The notes beneath the pieces are model-generated. The model had not been told where the DNA came from. It did no database searches and saw only the letters and a list, made by a program, of their open reading frames with translations. Shown piece after piece: positions 33,683-42,123 of a stretch of 64,000 bases of DNA (position 1 is the stretch's first letter; each line of letters opens with the position of its first letter). Source of the stretch: Jiella flava (GTDB taxonomy: Bacteria > Pseudomonadota > Alphaproteobacteria > Rhizobiales > Rhizobiaceae); contig NZ_JAFMPP010000003.1 of NCBI RefSeq assembly GCF_017349315.1, positions 1 to 64,000 of the forward strand, written 5' to 3'. A program made the translations under genes and the position numbers.

Positions 33683-35643
33683 TCGCAAATCGCGGCGAAA
33701 TCGCTTGCCGCATCATCAAGACCACCCGGCGCATGGGCATGACGACCGTCGCGGTTTACTCGGAAGCCGATCGGAATGCCCGGCATGTGCGTCTGGCCGA
33801 TGAAGGGGTGTTCATCGGTTCGTCGCCCGCTCGGGACTCCTATCTGGATATCGCGAAGGTCATTGCCGCGGCGGTTCAGTCGGGAGCTGCGGCGGTCCAT
33901 CCTGGATATGGATTTCTCTCCGAAAACGAGGATTTTGCCACCGCATGCGCTGAGGCTGGTTTGATCTTTGTCGGCCCTCCGCCCTCGGCCATTCGCGCCA
34001 TGGGGTCGAAATCGGCCGCCAAGGCTCTGATGGACAAAGCCGGCGTGCCGCTGACCCCGGGTTATCACGGCGATGAGCAGGATCCGGCATTTCTGGCGAC
34101 TGAGGCCGATCGGATCGGCTATCCGGTCCTGATCAAGGCGAGCGCCGGCGGCGGCGGCAAAGGCATGCGCCGGGTCGATCGGCCGGACGATTTCCGCGAC
34201 GCGCTCGACAGTTGCAAACGCGAGGCGGTCAACGCCTTCGGCAGTGACCACGTCCTGATCGAAAAATATGTCCTTCGGCCCAGACATATCGAAATTCAGG
34301 TCTTTGCCGACACGCTCGGCAATTGCGTTCATCTGTTCGAGCGGGATTGCTCGGTCCAGCGCCGCCACCAGAAGGTGCTGGAGGAGGCGCCGGCGCCGCA
34401 TATGACGCCCGAGCGCCGCGCGGCCATGGGCAAGGCCGCCGTCGAGGCGGCGCGTGCCGTCGGCTATGTCGGTGCTGGAACGGTCGAATTCATCGTCGAC
34501 AGCTCCGGCGCGTTCTACTTCATGGAAATGAATACCCGTCTGCAGGTCGAACATCCGGTGACCGAAATGATTACCGGCGTCGATCTGGTGGAGTGGCAGC
34601 TGCATGTCGCCGCAGGCAAATCTCTGCCCCTCACCCAGGAGCAGCTGACGATCAGCGGCCACGCCATCGAAGCCCGCATTTATGCCGAAGATCCGGACAG
34701 TGGTTTCCTGCCCGCGACCGGCAGGCTCGTGCATCTCGCACCACCCCCCGAAACGGCCCATCTGCGTGTCGATACCGGCGTCGAGCAGGGCGATGACATC
34801 ACCCCATTTTACGACCCGATGATCGCCAAGCTGATCGTGCATGGCGACAGCCGGGAGCAGGCCCTGGCCCGGATGAAAGCGGCTCTTTTCCAGTTCCGCA
34901 TTGTCGGGCTTCGCAATAACGTGCCGTTTCTGGCGCGGCTTGTTCAGTGTGCGTCCTTCGCCGCGGCAGACCTCGATACGGGCCTGATCGAGCGGGAAAA
35001 TGCCGCCTTGTTTCCGCCGGCGAGCGAGACGGTGCCGGACGAGCCCTTCGCTTTGGCGGCCCTTGCCGAACTTCTCGACAGCCGCTCTTTCGAACACCGA
35101 GCGGATCCTTGGATGCGGTCCGACGGCTGGCGCATGAACGCCGCCAGCCGTCGACAATTCCGCCTGACGTCGGCCGCGACGGAGCGAGCTGTTGAGGCCC
35201 GGCCGGCTGCGGATGGCTGGACGCTGACGATTGACGGTCGACGGATCGACGCGCGCGGGCAAATGGGCCGCGACGCAAATCTGCGCGCCGAACTCGATGG
35301 CCGCTCGCTCAAAGCCGTGATCGTTGCCGACGGGGCGACCCGGCATGTCTTTTTCGACGGCACCGCCTATGCCGTCACCCATGTCGCAAGCCATCGGCCG
35401 GCGGCCGGAGAGGATGCCGCTCACGGGCAATTGCGCGCGCCGATGCCGGGCCAGATCGTTGCGCATCTCGTCGCCACCGATACGCTTGTCGAGAAGGGGA
35501 CCAAGCTCCTGGTCATGGAGGCGATGAAAATGGAACACACGCTCGAAGCGCCGGCGCGAGGGCGTGTCAGGGCGTTTCTGTGCGACGCTGGCGAACAGGT
35601 CGCCAGCGGCCTGGAACTGATCCAGTTCGAGCCCGAGCAATGA
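33664..35643 (+). CDS. Acyl-CoA carboxylase biotin-carboxylase/biotin-carrier (alpha) subunit
   Basis: 659 residues. Biotin carboxylase domain 1-450 (LLIANRGEIACRIIKTTRRM, KASAGGGGKGMRRV, HIEIQVFADTLGNCVHLFER, MNTRLQVEHPVTEMITGVDL). A linker with the BT domain follows (about 450-580), then a C-terminal biotinyl domain with the EAMKMEH motif, where Lys622 is biotinylated. This is the architecture and length of 3-methylcrotonyl-CoA carboxylase alpha (LiuD) and of geranoyl-CoA carboxylase alpha. It pairs with the beta subunit two genes upstream. Its stop overlaps the lyase start (ATGA). Confidence 0.92.
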   Translation: MFTKLLIANRGEIACRIIKTTRRMGMTTVAVYSEADRNARHVRLADEGVFIGSSPARDSYLDIAKVIAAAVQSGAAAVHPGYGFLSENEDFATACAEAGLIFVGPPPSAIRAMGSKSAAKALMDKAGVPLTPGYHGDEQDPAFLATEADRIGYPVLIKASAGGGGKGMRRVDRPDDFRDALDSCKREAVNAFGSDHVLIEKYVLRPRHIEIQVFADTLGNCVHLFERDCSVQRRHQKVLEEAPAPHMTPERRAAMGKAAVEAARAVGYVGAGTVEFIVDSSGAFYFMEMNTRLQVEHPVTEMITGVDLVEWQLHVAAGKSLPLTQEQLTISGHAIEARIYAEDPDSGFLPATGRLVHLAPPPETAHLRVDTGVEQGDDITPFYDPMIAKLIVHGDSREQALARMKAALFQFRIVGLRNNVPFLARLVQCASFAAADLDTGLIERENAALFPPASETVPDEPFALAALAELLDSRSFEHRADPWMRSDGWRMNAASRRQFRLTSAATERAVEARPAADGWTLTIDGRRIDARGQMGRDANLRAELDGRSLKAVIVADGATRHVFFDGTAYAVTHVASHRPAAGEDAAHGQLRAPMPGQIVAHLVATDTLVEKGTKLLVMEAMKMEHTLEAPARGRVRAFLCDAGEQVASGLELIQFEPEQ

Positions 35644-36542
35644 TACCATCCGTCCGCATCGTCGAGGTCGGTCCGCGAGACGGGCTGCAAAATGAACCGC
35701 AGATCGTCGCCACGGATGTCAAACGGGCGTTGATCCACCGTCTCGCCGGCGCCGGATTGAAACACATCGAGGCGACGGCGTTCGTTTCCCCGAAATGGGT
35801 GCCGCAGATGGCCGATCACGCCGCGCTGATGGCCATGATCGGCGACATTGACGGCGTGAATTTCCCGGTTCTCGTCCCCAATTTCAAAGGCTTCGAGGCG
35901 GCGATGGCCAGCGGAGCGAGGGAGGTCGCCGTCTTCGCGTCGGCTTCCGAAGGATTTTCGCAGAAGAACATCAACTGCTCGATCGCCGAGTCCATCGATC
36001 GCTTCGTCCCGATCTTCGAGGCCGCCCGCGCGCAAAATGTCCGCGTCAGAGGCTATGTCTCATGCGTCGTCGCATGCCCCTATGACGGCGCGATCGCACC
36101 GGCAAAAGTTGCTGACGTCGCCGGTCTTTTGTTCGATGCCGGGTGCTATGAAATTTCGCTCGGCGACACGATCGGCGTCGGAACGCCCGCCTCGGTGCGG
36201 CGCATGCTCGAAGCGGTTGCGGGCCGGGTGCCCGTGGAACGGCTGGCCGGACACTATCACGACACCTACGGCATGGGCGTCGCCAATGCATTCGCGTCAT
36301 GGGAGTTTGGCTTAACCGCTTTCGACAGCTCCGTCGCGGGCCTTGGCGGCTGCCCCTATGCCGAGGGCGCAAGCGGCAATGTCGCCACCGAAGATCTTGT
36401 CTATCTCTTCGAGGGGCTCGGCGTTGAAACCGGTATCGATCTTCCCCGCCTCGTCGACTGCGCGCACTGGTTCAGTGCAAAGCTCGGACGCGGTCCCCAT
36501 TCGCGTGTCGCAAAAGCGCTGCTCGCCCGGACGAAACCATGA
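35640..36542 (+). CDS. Hydroxymethylglutaryl-CoA lyase family protein
   Basis: 300 residues from the ATG at 35640. TIM-barrel lyase with the HMGL signature: VEVGPRDGLQNEPQ (metal and substrate), EATAFVSPKWVPQMAD, GYVSCVVACPYDGAI, SLGDTIGVGTPASV, LAGHYHDTYGMGVAN (metal histidines) and GLGGCPYAEGASGNVATEDL (catalytic cysteine loop). It cleaves a 3-hydroxy-3-methylglutaryl-CoA to acetoacetate and acetyl-CoA and so finishes the pathway of this operon. Confidence 0.92.
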   Translation: MIPSVRIVEVGPRDGLQNEPQIVATDVKRALIHRLAGAGLKHIEATAFVSPKWVPQMADHAALMAMIGDIDGVNFPVLVPNFKGFEAAMASGAREVAVFASASEGFSQKNINCSIAESIDRFVPIFEAARAQNVRVRGYVSCVVACPYDGAIAPAKVADVAGLLFDAGCYEISLGDTIGVGTPASVRRMLEAVAGRVPVERLAGHYHDTYGMGVANAFASWEFGLTAFDSSVAGLGGCPYAEGASGNVATEDLVYLFEGLGVETGIDLPRLVDCAHWFSAKLGRGPHSRVAKALLARTKP

Positions 36543-37222
36543 TGATCACGCTTTACCATTGCGTCAGTGCCCGCTCCTTCCGCGTCTTGTGGGCACTGGA
36601 GGAGCTGGAACGGCCGTATGAGCTGGTCATGCTGCCGTTTCCGCCGCGCGTGTGTCAGCGTTCGTTTCTTGAGATCAATCCGCTCGGAACAATTCCCTTC
36701 ATGATCGACGGCGACGTGCGGATGAGCGAATCCGCCGCGATCTGTCAGTATCTGGCGGCAATGTCGGCGCCGACGCTTTTGCAAGTCGGGACGCACGAGG
36801 GGGATTTCGGCACTTTTCTCAATTTCCTGCATTTCGGCGAGTCGACGCTCACCGTTCCGCAAACGCTTATTCTGCGATACGGGCGGTTTGAGCCCGAAGA
36901 GCGCAGGCTTCCCGGCGTCGTCGACGATTATACGAAATGGTTCCTCGCTCGGTTGCGAGCGATCGGTCCCAGGCTGTCCGAGACCCCTTATCTGGCAGCC
37001 GGCCGCTTTACGATCGCGGACATTTCTGTTGGCTACGCATTGATGCTGGCCGACATTATCGGGCTCTCCGAGCATTTCGAACCGGGCGTTCGTGACTATT
37101 GGGAGCGTCTGGAGGGTCGCGAGGCCTTTCAGCGGGCGCGCCGCGCCGAGAATGCCGCCGCGATGGCGCAAGAGGTGTCAAATATTCCGGCGCCTCTGAC
37201 GAATGCGACCGCCCGGATCTAG
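36539..37222 (+). CDS. Glutathione S-transferase family protein
   Basis: 227 residues, ATG overlapping the lyase stop; a second ATG follows at once. An N-terminal thioredoxin-fold domain (MITLYHCVSARSFRVLWALE, with INPLGTIPFMIDGDVRMSES binding glutathione) precedes a helical C-terminal domain (YLAAGRFTIADISVGYALML). It is the last gene of the operon. A glutathione transferase is not part of leucine or terpene catabolism as known, so it hints at an electrophilic or isomerisable intermediate, or at detoxification of the substrate. Confidence 0.88.
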   Translation: MMITLYHCVSARSFRVLWALEELERPYELVMLPFPPRVCQRSFLEINPLGTIPFMIDGDVRMSESAAICQYLAAMSAPTLLQVGTHEGDFGTFLNFLHFGESTLTVPQTLILRYGRFEPEERRLPGVVDDYTKWFLARLRAIGPRLSETPYLAAGRFTIADISVGYALMLADIIGLSEHFEPGVRDYWERLEGREAFQRARRAENAAAMAQEVSNIPAPLTNATARI

Positions 37223-37327
37223 CGGCAACAGGTGACGGGCCTGGAAAAGGACCATCGCACGCGTCGAAGGGCCGCAGATCGCGCCCCTTTCGGAGCAGGG
37301 TGAAATTTCGCTCAACTGTCCTTCGAC

Positions 37328-37392
37328 AGCACGATGCGTCAATTCAGAGAGTGAGAGCGTCCTGTCTGCGTCCGACCGGACGCAGGGCGCTC
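37328..37392 (+). repeat. Palindromic repeat, copy D (module 1 truncated)
   Basis: AGCACGATGCG, the end of module 1, is followed by the spacer and a full module 2 (GAGCG, CTGCGTCC/GGACGCAG, CGCTC). The left half of module 1 is missing or unrecognisable. The other gene-free DNA in 37223-37546 shows nothing coding. Confidence 0.75.
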
Positions 37393-37546
37393 AAAATGGC
37401 GATGCTTCCTCTGCTGTCATGCGATGCCAAGGGCTGGACTTGCCTCAAGAATGGGGTGGCCGAGGTCAGCGAGATTGAGGGAGTCCATGGTGAGACGTTC
37501 GCTCGTTGGCGGCAAATCCGCCAGTTCCGTCCCGCGCGGTTAGGGG

Positions 37547-39082
37547 ATGGCAGGCCTGCGCTTCGTGCTCGGCGATCAGCTCAGCCGAACGATATCCTCG
37601 CTTGATGATTTGGCGGCGGGCGATGTCGTCTTGATGTGCGAGGTGGCGGACGAGACCCGCTATGTGCGGCACCACAAGCGCAAGATCGCCTTTCTCTTCG
37701 CCGCCATGCGCCATTTCGCCGAAGAGCTCGCCGATCGCGGAATCACGGTCGACTACGTCCGGCTCGACGACGAGGCGAATACCGGCTCGTTTTCAGGCGA
37801 GCTGAAGCGCGCCATCGAGCGGCACGGGCCGGAGATCGTGATCGTGACCGAGCCCGGCGAATGGCGGGTGCGGCAGATGATGGAGGATTGGCGCGAGGAG
37901 CTCGAGGTGCCGGTCGAGATCCGCCCCGATCACCGGTTTCTCTGCAGCCACAAGCGCTTCCAGGATTGGGCCGAGGGGCTGAAAGCGCTGCGGATGGAGT
38001 CGTTTTACCGCGAGATGCGCAAGGAGACCGGCTATCTGATGGAGGGCGACGAGCCGGCCGAGGGGCAGTGGAACTTCGACCACTCCAATCGCGAGCCGTT
38101 GAAGAAGACGGTGACGGCGCCGAAGCGCCCGACTTATGCCGTCGATGACACCACCGAGGCGGTGCTCGATCTTGTCGCCGGCCGGTTCGGCAACCATTTC
38201 GGCAGCCTCGACGATTTCGACTATCCGGTCTCGCGGCGCCAGGCGCTGCATTACTTGAACTGGTTCATCGACACGGCGCTGCCCGACTTCGGCACCTTTC
38301 AGGACGCCATGCGCGCGGGCGCGCCGCTGCTTTTCCACTCGCATCTCTCGGCGCTGATCAATTGCGGGCTGATCGATCCGCGCGAGGCGTGCGACCGCGC
38401 GGCGGCGGCCTATCGTGATGGCAAGGCGCCGATCAACGCGGTCGAGGGGTTCATCCGCCAGATCATCGGTTGGCGCGAATTCATCCGTGGCATCTACTGG
38501 CGCGAGATGCCGGACTATGAGCGCTCCAACACGCTTCTCGCTCGGCGCAAGCTGCCGGATTTCTTCTGGACCGGCGAAACCGACCTCAACTGCCTGCGTC
38601 AATGCTTTGCCGAGGTTCGGGCCAGCGCCTACAACCACCATATCCAGCGGCTGATGGTGATCGGCAATTTCTGCCTTCTCTGCGGTTTCGACCCGCGCGA
38701 GGTGCAGGCGTGGTATCTGATCGTCTATCACGACGCCTATGAGTGGGTGGAAATGCCGAATGTCGTCGGCATGATCCTCTACGCCGACGGCGGGCTGTTC
38801 GCCTCAAAACCCTATGCGGCGTCGGCCAACTATATCGACAAGATGTCCGACTATTGCGGAACCTGCCGTTATTCGCCGTCGGTAAAGACCGGCGAAGGCG
38901 CCTGCCCGTTCAATCTGCTTTATTGGGATTTCATCGCCCGCCACACCGAGCGGTTGAAGGGCAATCCGCGGATGAACCGCACCTATGCGACGCTGGACCG
39001 GATGGATGCGGAGAAGGTGAGGACGATCCGCGCCGAAGCCCAGAGCTTTTTGGACGGGCTTGAGGCCTCCGGCGACTATTGA
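37547..39082 (+). CDS. FeS-BCP photolyase/cryptochrome ((6-4)-photolyase type)
   Basis: 511 residues. It belongs to the iron-sulfur bacterial cryptochrome/photolyase group. The N-terminal lumazine-type antenna domain (LRFVLGDQLSRTISSLDDL) is followed by the FAD-binding helical domain (about 220-500: GFIRQIIGWREFIRGIYW, NHHIQRLMVIGNFCLLCG, VYHDAYEWVEMPNVVGM). Cys349, Cys437, Cys440 and Cys453 match the four cluster ligands known from Agrobacterium PhrB (350, 438, 441, 454). Members repair (6-4) UV photoproducts. AGGGG directly abuts the ATG at 37547, so the start might be a few codons later. A second, class I photolyase gene lies at 50.2 kb. Confidence 0.92.
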   Translation: MAGLRFVLGDQLSRTISSLDDLAAGDVVLMCEVADETRYVRHHKRKIAFLFAAMRHFAEELADRGITVDYVRLDDEANTGSFSGELKRAIERHGPEIVIVTEPGEWRVRQMMEDWREELEVPVEIRPDHRFLCSHKRFQDWAEGLKALRMESFYREMRKETGYLMEGDEPAEGQWNFDHSNREPLKKTVTAPKRPTYAVDDTTEAVLDLVAGRFGNHFGSLDDFDYPVSRRQALHYLNWFIDTALPDFGTFQDAMRAGAPLLFHSHLSALINCGLIDPREACDRAAAAYRDGKAPINAVEGFIRQIIGWREFIRGIYWREMPDYERSNTLLARRKLPDFFWTGETDLNCLRQCFAEVRASAYNHHIQRLMVIGNFCLLCGFDPREVQAWYLIVYHDAYEWVEMPNVVGMILYADGGLFASKPYAASANYIDKMSDYCGTCRYSPSVKTGEGACPFNLLYWDFIARHTERLKGNPRMNRTYATLDRMDAEKVRTIRAEAQSFLDGLEASGDY

Positions 39083-39366
39083 GTCCAAGGCGCGCGGCGC
39101 CAAAGCTGGCGTCAGCCTTGCGGCGTGTCGCGGCCCACCGGCTCACCGGCGCTTACCGGCCGGCTGGCGCCTGCACCAGCGGCGGGGGTGGAGGTGCGAG
39201 GGTCGAACTGGTCTGTTTGTCGCGGGCAGGGTTAAGATTGCGTTAACCAAGGCGGCGCAGCATGGATCCTGTCGGGCGGTGCCGCACCGTTGTGAGGGGG
39301 CACCGTCGACGACGGGGCGATCCGGATCGACCTGACGCGATCCGGTCCACACCTGGAGGTGAGCCG

Positions 39367-39648
39367 ATGACCACGGGAACAGTCGACACGTCGTTTCGCC
39401 GCATGATCGAGGGCTACAGCCTGACCTCGGCCGAAGTTCTCTATCGAATGCCGGATCATCCGTCCCTGTTGCAGACCTTCCTCTGGCAGTTTGAGGATAT
39501 CGCGCCGGACTATCCGCGGCTGAAGCGTTTTCTCGACCATTGGGAGCGGGAGATCGAGGCGGTCATCCACTCGGTCCGCGTGATGCACAAAGGCCTGATC
39601 GCGCCGCAGGAGGTTCGCCTGGTCAAGGACGGCGGCGTCCTGCATTGA
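39367..39648 (+). CDS. Usg family protein
   Basis: 93 residues from the ATG at 39367, with GGAGGTGAG 5 bases upstream. The conserved core MIEGYSLTSAEVLYRMPDHP followed by SLLQTFLWQFEDIAPDYPRL identifies the Usg family, small alphaproteobacterial proteins first noted near tryptophan genes. HSVRVMHKGLIAPQEVRLV closes the domain. Function is unknown. Here it has no trp genes next to it. The longer reading from 39262 lacks family support. Confidence 0.88.
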   Translation: MTTGTVDTSFRRMIEGYSLTSAEVLYRMPDHPSLLQTFLWQFEDIAPDYPRLKRFLDHWEREIEAVIHSVRVMHKGLIAPQEVRLVKDGGVLH

Positions 39649-40166
39649 GGCCAAGACGGCCGATTTGCAACGGGATGCATCGCGTTCGTGTCGAGCCGGT
39701 GTAAGCCCGGACGATCAGCACGGCCCGAAAGCGCTTATCCCGCGACGCCATTCGCGCTGTCGGGCGACGATCCCGGGCATCGGCGATGTCACCGGCGATA
39801 CACGTCGGTCCGCGCGGATGGGTAGCATCGCACCCGCCGCGGCCGCGGCGCGGACGGGTCGGATCCAGCGGCACTCACAAAATCCTTTTCAACGCAGGCA
39901 TTCGCGCCTTTTCGACCGGCGACCGCGCGTTTTGGCACGGCGGTTGCCAAGCTGTTGCTGTCGCGACGGCGGGAGGCGCTGCGGCGTTACGCGGACCGGT
40001 TCATGCCACTTGGCATCCAACCGGCCGGCGGCGGGCGTCGGCGGACCATCCCGCATCAAAGGCCGGTCGTCAGCCCGCCGCCGCGTCGCGGGCCGCTCGT
40101 CCAGCGGCACCGCTCGACGAAGAAGTCTTAACGGGCCGGCGCGGCCCGCCGCGGAGGAAAACTGCC
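39649..40166. other. Gene-free region upstream of the TRAP operon
   Basis: About 520 GC-rich bases with no ORF that looks like a protein, no copy of the palindromic repeat and no tRNA-like fold that I could recognise. It should hold the promoter of the dctP-type gene. Confidence 0.5.
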
Positions 40167-41180
40167 ATGAAGACGCTGCTGCTCGGGACCGTCTCGCTGC
40201 TCGCATTCGCACTCACAACGACATTCGCCAAGGCCGATCCGAAGGGCTGCGACGACGGCGAAATCGTCATCAAGTTCAGCCATGTGGTCGCTGCGACCGG
40301 CCACCCGAAGGGCGACGCCGCGACACTGCTCGCCAAGCGCGTCAATGAGGAGATGGACGGCAAGGCCTGCATGCAGGTGTTTCCGAACTCGACCCTCTTC
40401 GACGACGACAAGGTGATGGAGGCCCTGCTGCTCGGCGACGTCCAGCTCGCCGCGCCGTCGCTGTCGAAATTCGAGGCCTATACGCTGAAATACCGCCTGT
40501 TCGATCTGCCCTTCCTGTTCGAGAGCCTCGACGCGGTGTCGCGTTTCACCCGGTCCGACGAGGGCAAGGGGCTTTTGAAGGTGATGGAAGGTGTCGGCTA
40601 CACCGGCCTTGGCTATTGGTCGTCGGGTCTGAAGCAGTTTTCGGCGAACAAGCCGCTTCTCCTGCCCGCCGACGCCAAGGGGCTGAAATTCCGCATCCAG
40701 ACCTCCGACGTCGCCGAGGCGATGATCGAGGCGATGGGTGGGTCGGCCCAGAAGCTCGCCTTCAAGGAGGTCTATGGCGCGCTGCAGACCGGCGTCGTCG
40801 ACGGCCAGGAGAACACCTGGTCGAACATCTATACGCAGAAGTTCTTCGAGGTACAGGACGGCGTCACGGAGACCAACCATCAGCTTCTCGCCTATCTGCT
40901 CGTCACCTCCACCGACTGGCTGAACGGCCTCGATCCTGAAGTCCGCGACCAGTTTCTGAAGATCGCCGACGAGGTGACCCAGGAAGCCAACGCCCGGGTG
41001 GCCGAGGTCGAGCAGAAGAATCGCCAGAACATCATCGATGCCGGCGGCAAGGTGCGCGAGCTGACCCCCGAGCAGCGTGAGAAGTGGGTCGAGACGATGA
41101 AGCCGGTCTGGGATCAGTTCAAGGGCGATATCGGCCAGGATCTGATCGACGCGGCGGTGGCCTCCAACAAGGCGAACTGA
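40167..41180 (+). CDS. TRAP transporter solute-binding protein, DctP family
   Basis: 337 residues from the ATG at 40167, with GGAGGAAA upstream. A signal peptide (about residues 1-24, TTTFAKADP) is followed by VIKFSHVVAATGHPKGDAAT, typical of DctP receptors for C4-dicarboxylates and sugar acids. MQVFPNSTLFDDDKVMEALL, LKFRIQTSDVAEAMIEAMGG (the arginine that anchors the carboxylate) and DGQENTWSNIYTQKF follow. The substrate is an organic acid that cannot be fixed by eye. Confidence 0.93.
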   Translation: MKTLLLGTVSLLAFALTTTFAKADPKGCDDGEIVIKFSHVVAATGHPKGDAATLLAKRVNEEMDGKACMQVFPNSTLFDDDKVMEALLLGDVQLAAPSLSKFEAYTLKYRLFDLPFLFESLDAVSRFTRSDEGKGLLKVMEGVGYTGLGYWSSGLKQFSANKPLLLPADAKGLKFRIQTSDVAEAMIEAMGGSAQKLAFKEVYGALQTGVVDGQENTWSNIYTQKFFEVQDGVTETNHQLLAYLLVTSTDWLNGLDPEVRDQFLKIADEVTQEANARVAEVEQKNRQNIIDAGGKVRELTPEQREKWVETMKPVWDQFKGDIGQDLIDAAVASNKAN

Positions 41181-41190
41181 CTGGCCGCTT

Positions 41191-41218
41191 CGGGGCGGCA
41201 AGCGTCATCGCCGCCCCG
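41191..41218 (+). other. Intercistronic hairpin after dctP
   Basis: CGGGGCGGC (41191-41199) and GCCGCCCCG (41210-41218) make a perfect 9-bp stem 11 bases past the dctP stop. It is followed at once by repeat copy E. Together they form a strong structured barrier between receptor and permease genes. Confidence 0.6.
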
Positions 41219-41226
41219 CAAACCTT

Positions 41227-41328
41227 GAGAGCGTCGTGCGTCCGACAAGCGCACACAGGACGCTCTCACTCATGGAAGCGACGCATCGGGCTTTGCCGGA
41301 CATCGATTCCGATGTTCGGGCCGATGCG
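41227..41328 (-). repeat. Two-module palindromic repeat, copy E
   Basis: Reverse orientation. Module 2 has outer arms GAGAGCGTC/GACGCTCTC and inner GTGCG/CGCAC, which differs from the common CTGCG/CGCAG by paired changes. Module 1 has ACATCG/CGATGT where most copies have AAATCG/CGATTT, again a paired change. It lies between dctP and dctQ inside the operon. Confidence 0.88.
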
Positions 41329-41387
41329 TCAACCGGCACGCCCTTTGGGCCGCGCCGGCATGCCGTTTTCCCCGTCCATGCCCGGTG

Positions 41388-42116
41388 ATGCCGTCGCTTG
41401 ATCGGACGGCCCGCGCCCCTCTGGAGATTTCGACCGTGCTCAGTCTCTGGCCGTATTTCGCGATCCTCGGCCTGATCGTGCTGCTCTTTCTCGTCGAGCG
41501 CCGCTTTCCGGACGCGGTCACCCGCATGGAAGAGAATATTCTGGCGCTTCTCCTCGCGGTGATCACGCTGGTCTCGTTCGTTCAGGTGATCGCCCGCTAC
41601 GGCTTCAACACCGGCTGGGGCGGGGCGCTGGAATTCAATCGCATCCTGTTTGCCTGGATGATCCTGTTCGGCATGAGCTACGGCTTGAAGACCGGCCTGC
41701 ATCTGGGCGTCGACGCGGCGATCCGCACCTTTCCCCGGCCATTGTTCAAGGCGTCGGCGATCTTCGGCGCCGTCGCGACGCTGCTTTACGCGGCAATTCT
41801 CCTCTCTTCCGACTGGCTGCAGATCTTCGGCGCCCACACCTCCGGCGGCGCGGTGTTCTATTGGGAGCGTTTCTTCAAGGTCGGGATCGGGCTCGACGAT
41901 CTGCGCTATCCGGTCTGGGTGCAGGAGGTCTTCGGCGTGCAGGAGCGGGTGCAGCGCTGGATCGCCTATCTGATGCTGCCGCTTGGTCTCGCGCTTCTCG
42001 GCTTTCGTGCCATCCAGGCGATGATCGAGATCGCGCTGGACAGACGCGAGGTGGTGATCGCCGGCCATGAGGCGGAGGACCTTGTTGCCGAGAACAAAGA
42101 CGTTCTGAAGGACTGA
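41388..42116 (+). CDS. TRAP transporter small permease, DctQ family
   Basis: 242 residues from the ATG at 41388 (a GTG at 41385 adds one). Four membrane segments are visible: FAILGLIVLLFLVERRF, ILALLLAVITLVSFVQVIAR, LFAWMILFGMSYGLKTGLHL and YLMLPLGLALLGFRAIQ. The family phrase RYGFNTGWGGALEFNRILFA is present. It is longer than the usual 160-200 residues because of the loop DWLQIFGAHTSGGAVFYWER and an extra N-terminal segment. Confidence 0.9.
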   Translation: MPSLDRTARAPLEISTVLSLWPYFAILGLIVLLFLVERRFPDAVTRMEENILALLLAVITLVSFVQVIARYGFNTGWGGALEFNRILFAWMILFGMSYGLKTGLHLGVDAAIRTFPRPLFKASAIFGAVATLLYAAILLSSDWLQIFGAHTSGGAVFYWERFFKVGIGLDDLRYPVWVQEVFGVQERVQRWIAYLMLPLGLALLGFRAIQAMIEIALDRREVVIAGHEAEDLVAENKDVLKD

Positions 42117-42123
42117 GCCGACC

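Noticed and set aside
33679-35649. 656-codon open frame on the minus strand
   Set aside because: It is the antisense shadow of the carboxylase alpha subunit. GC-rich codon use opens long antisense frames. It has no recognisable domain and no ribosome site.
39649-40166. tRNA or small RNA gene in the long gene-free stretch
   Set aside because: No acceptor/T-loop pattern or terminator-linked structure was recognised. Left as unassigned intergenic DNA.
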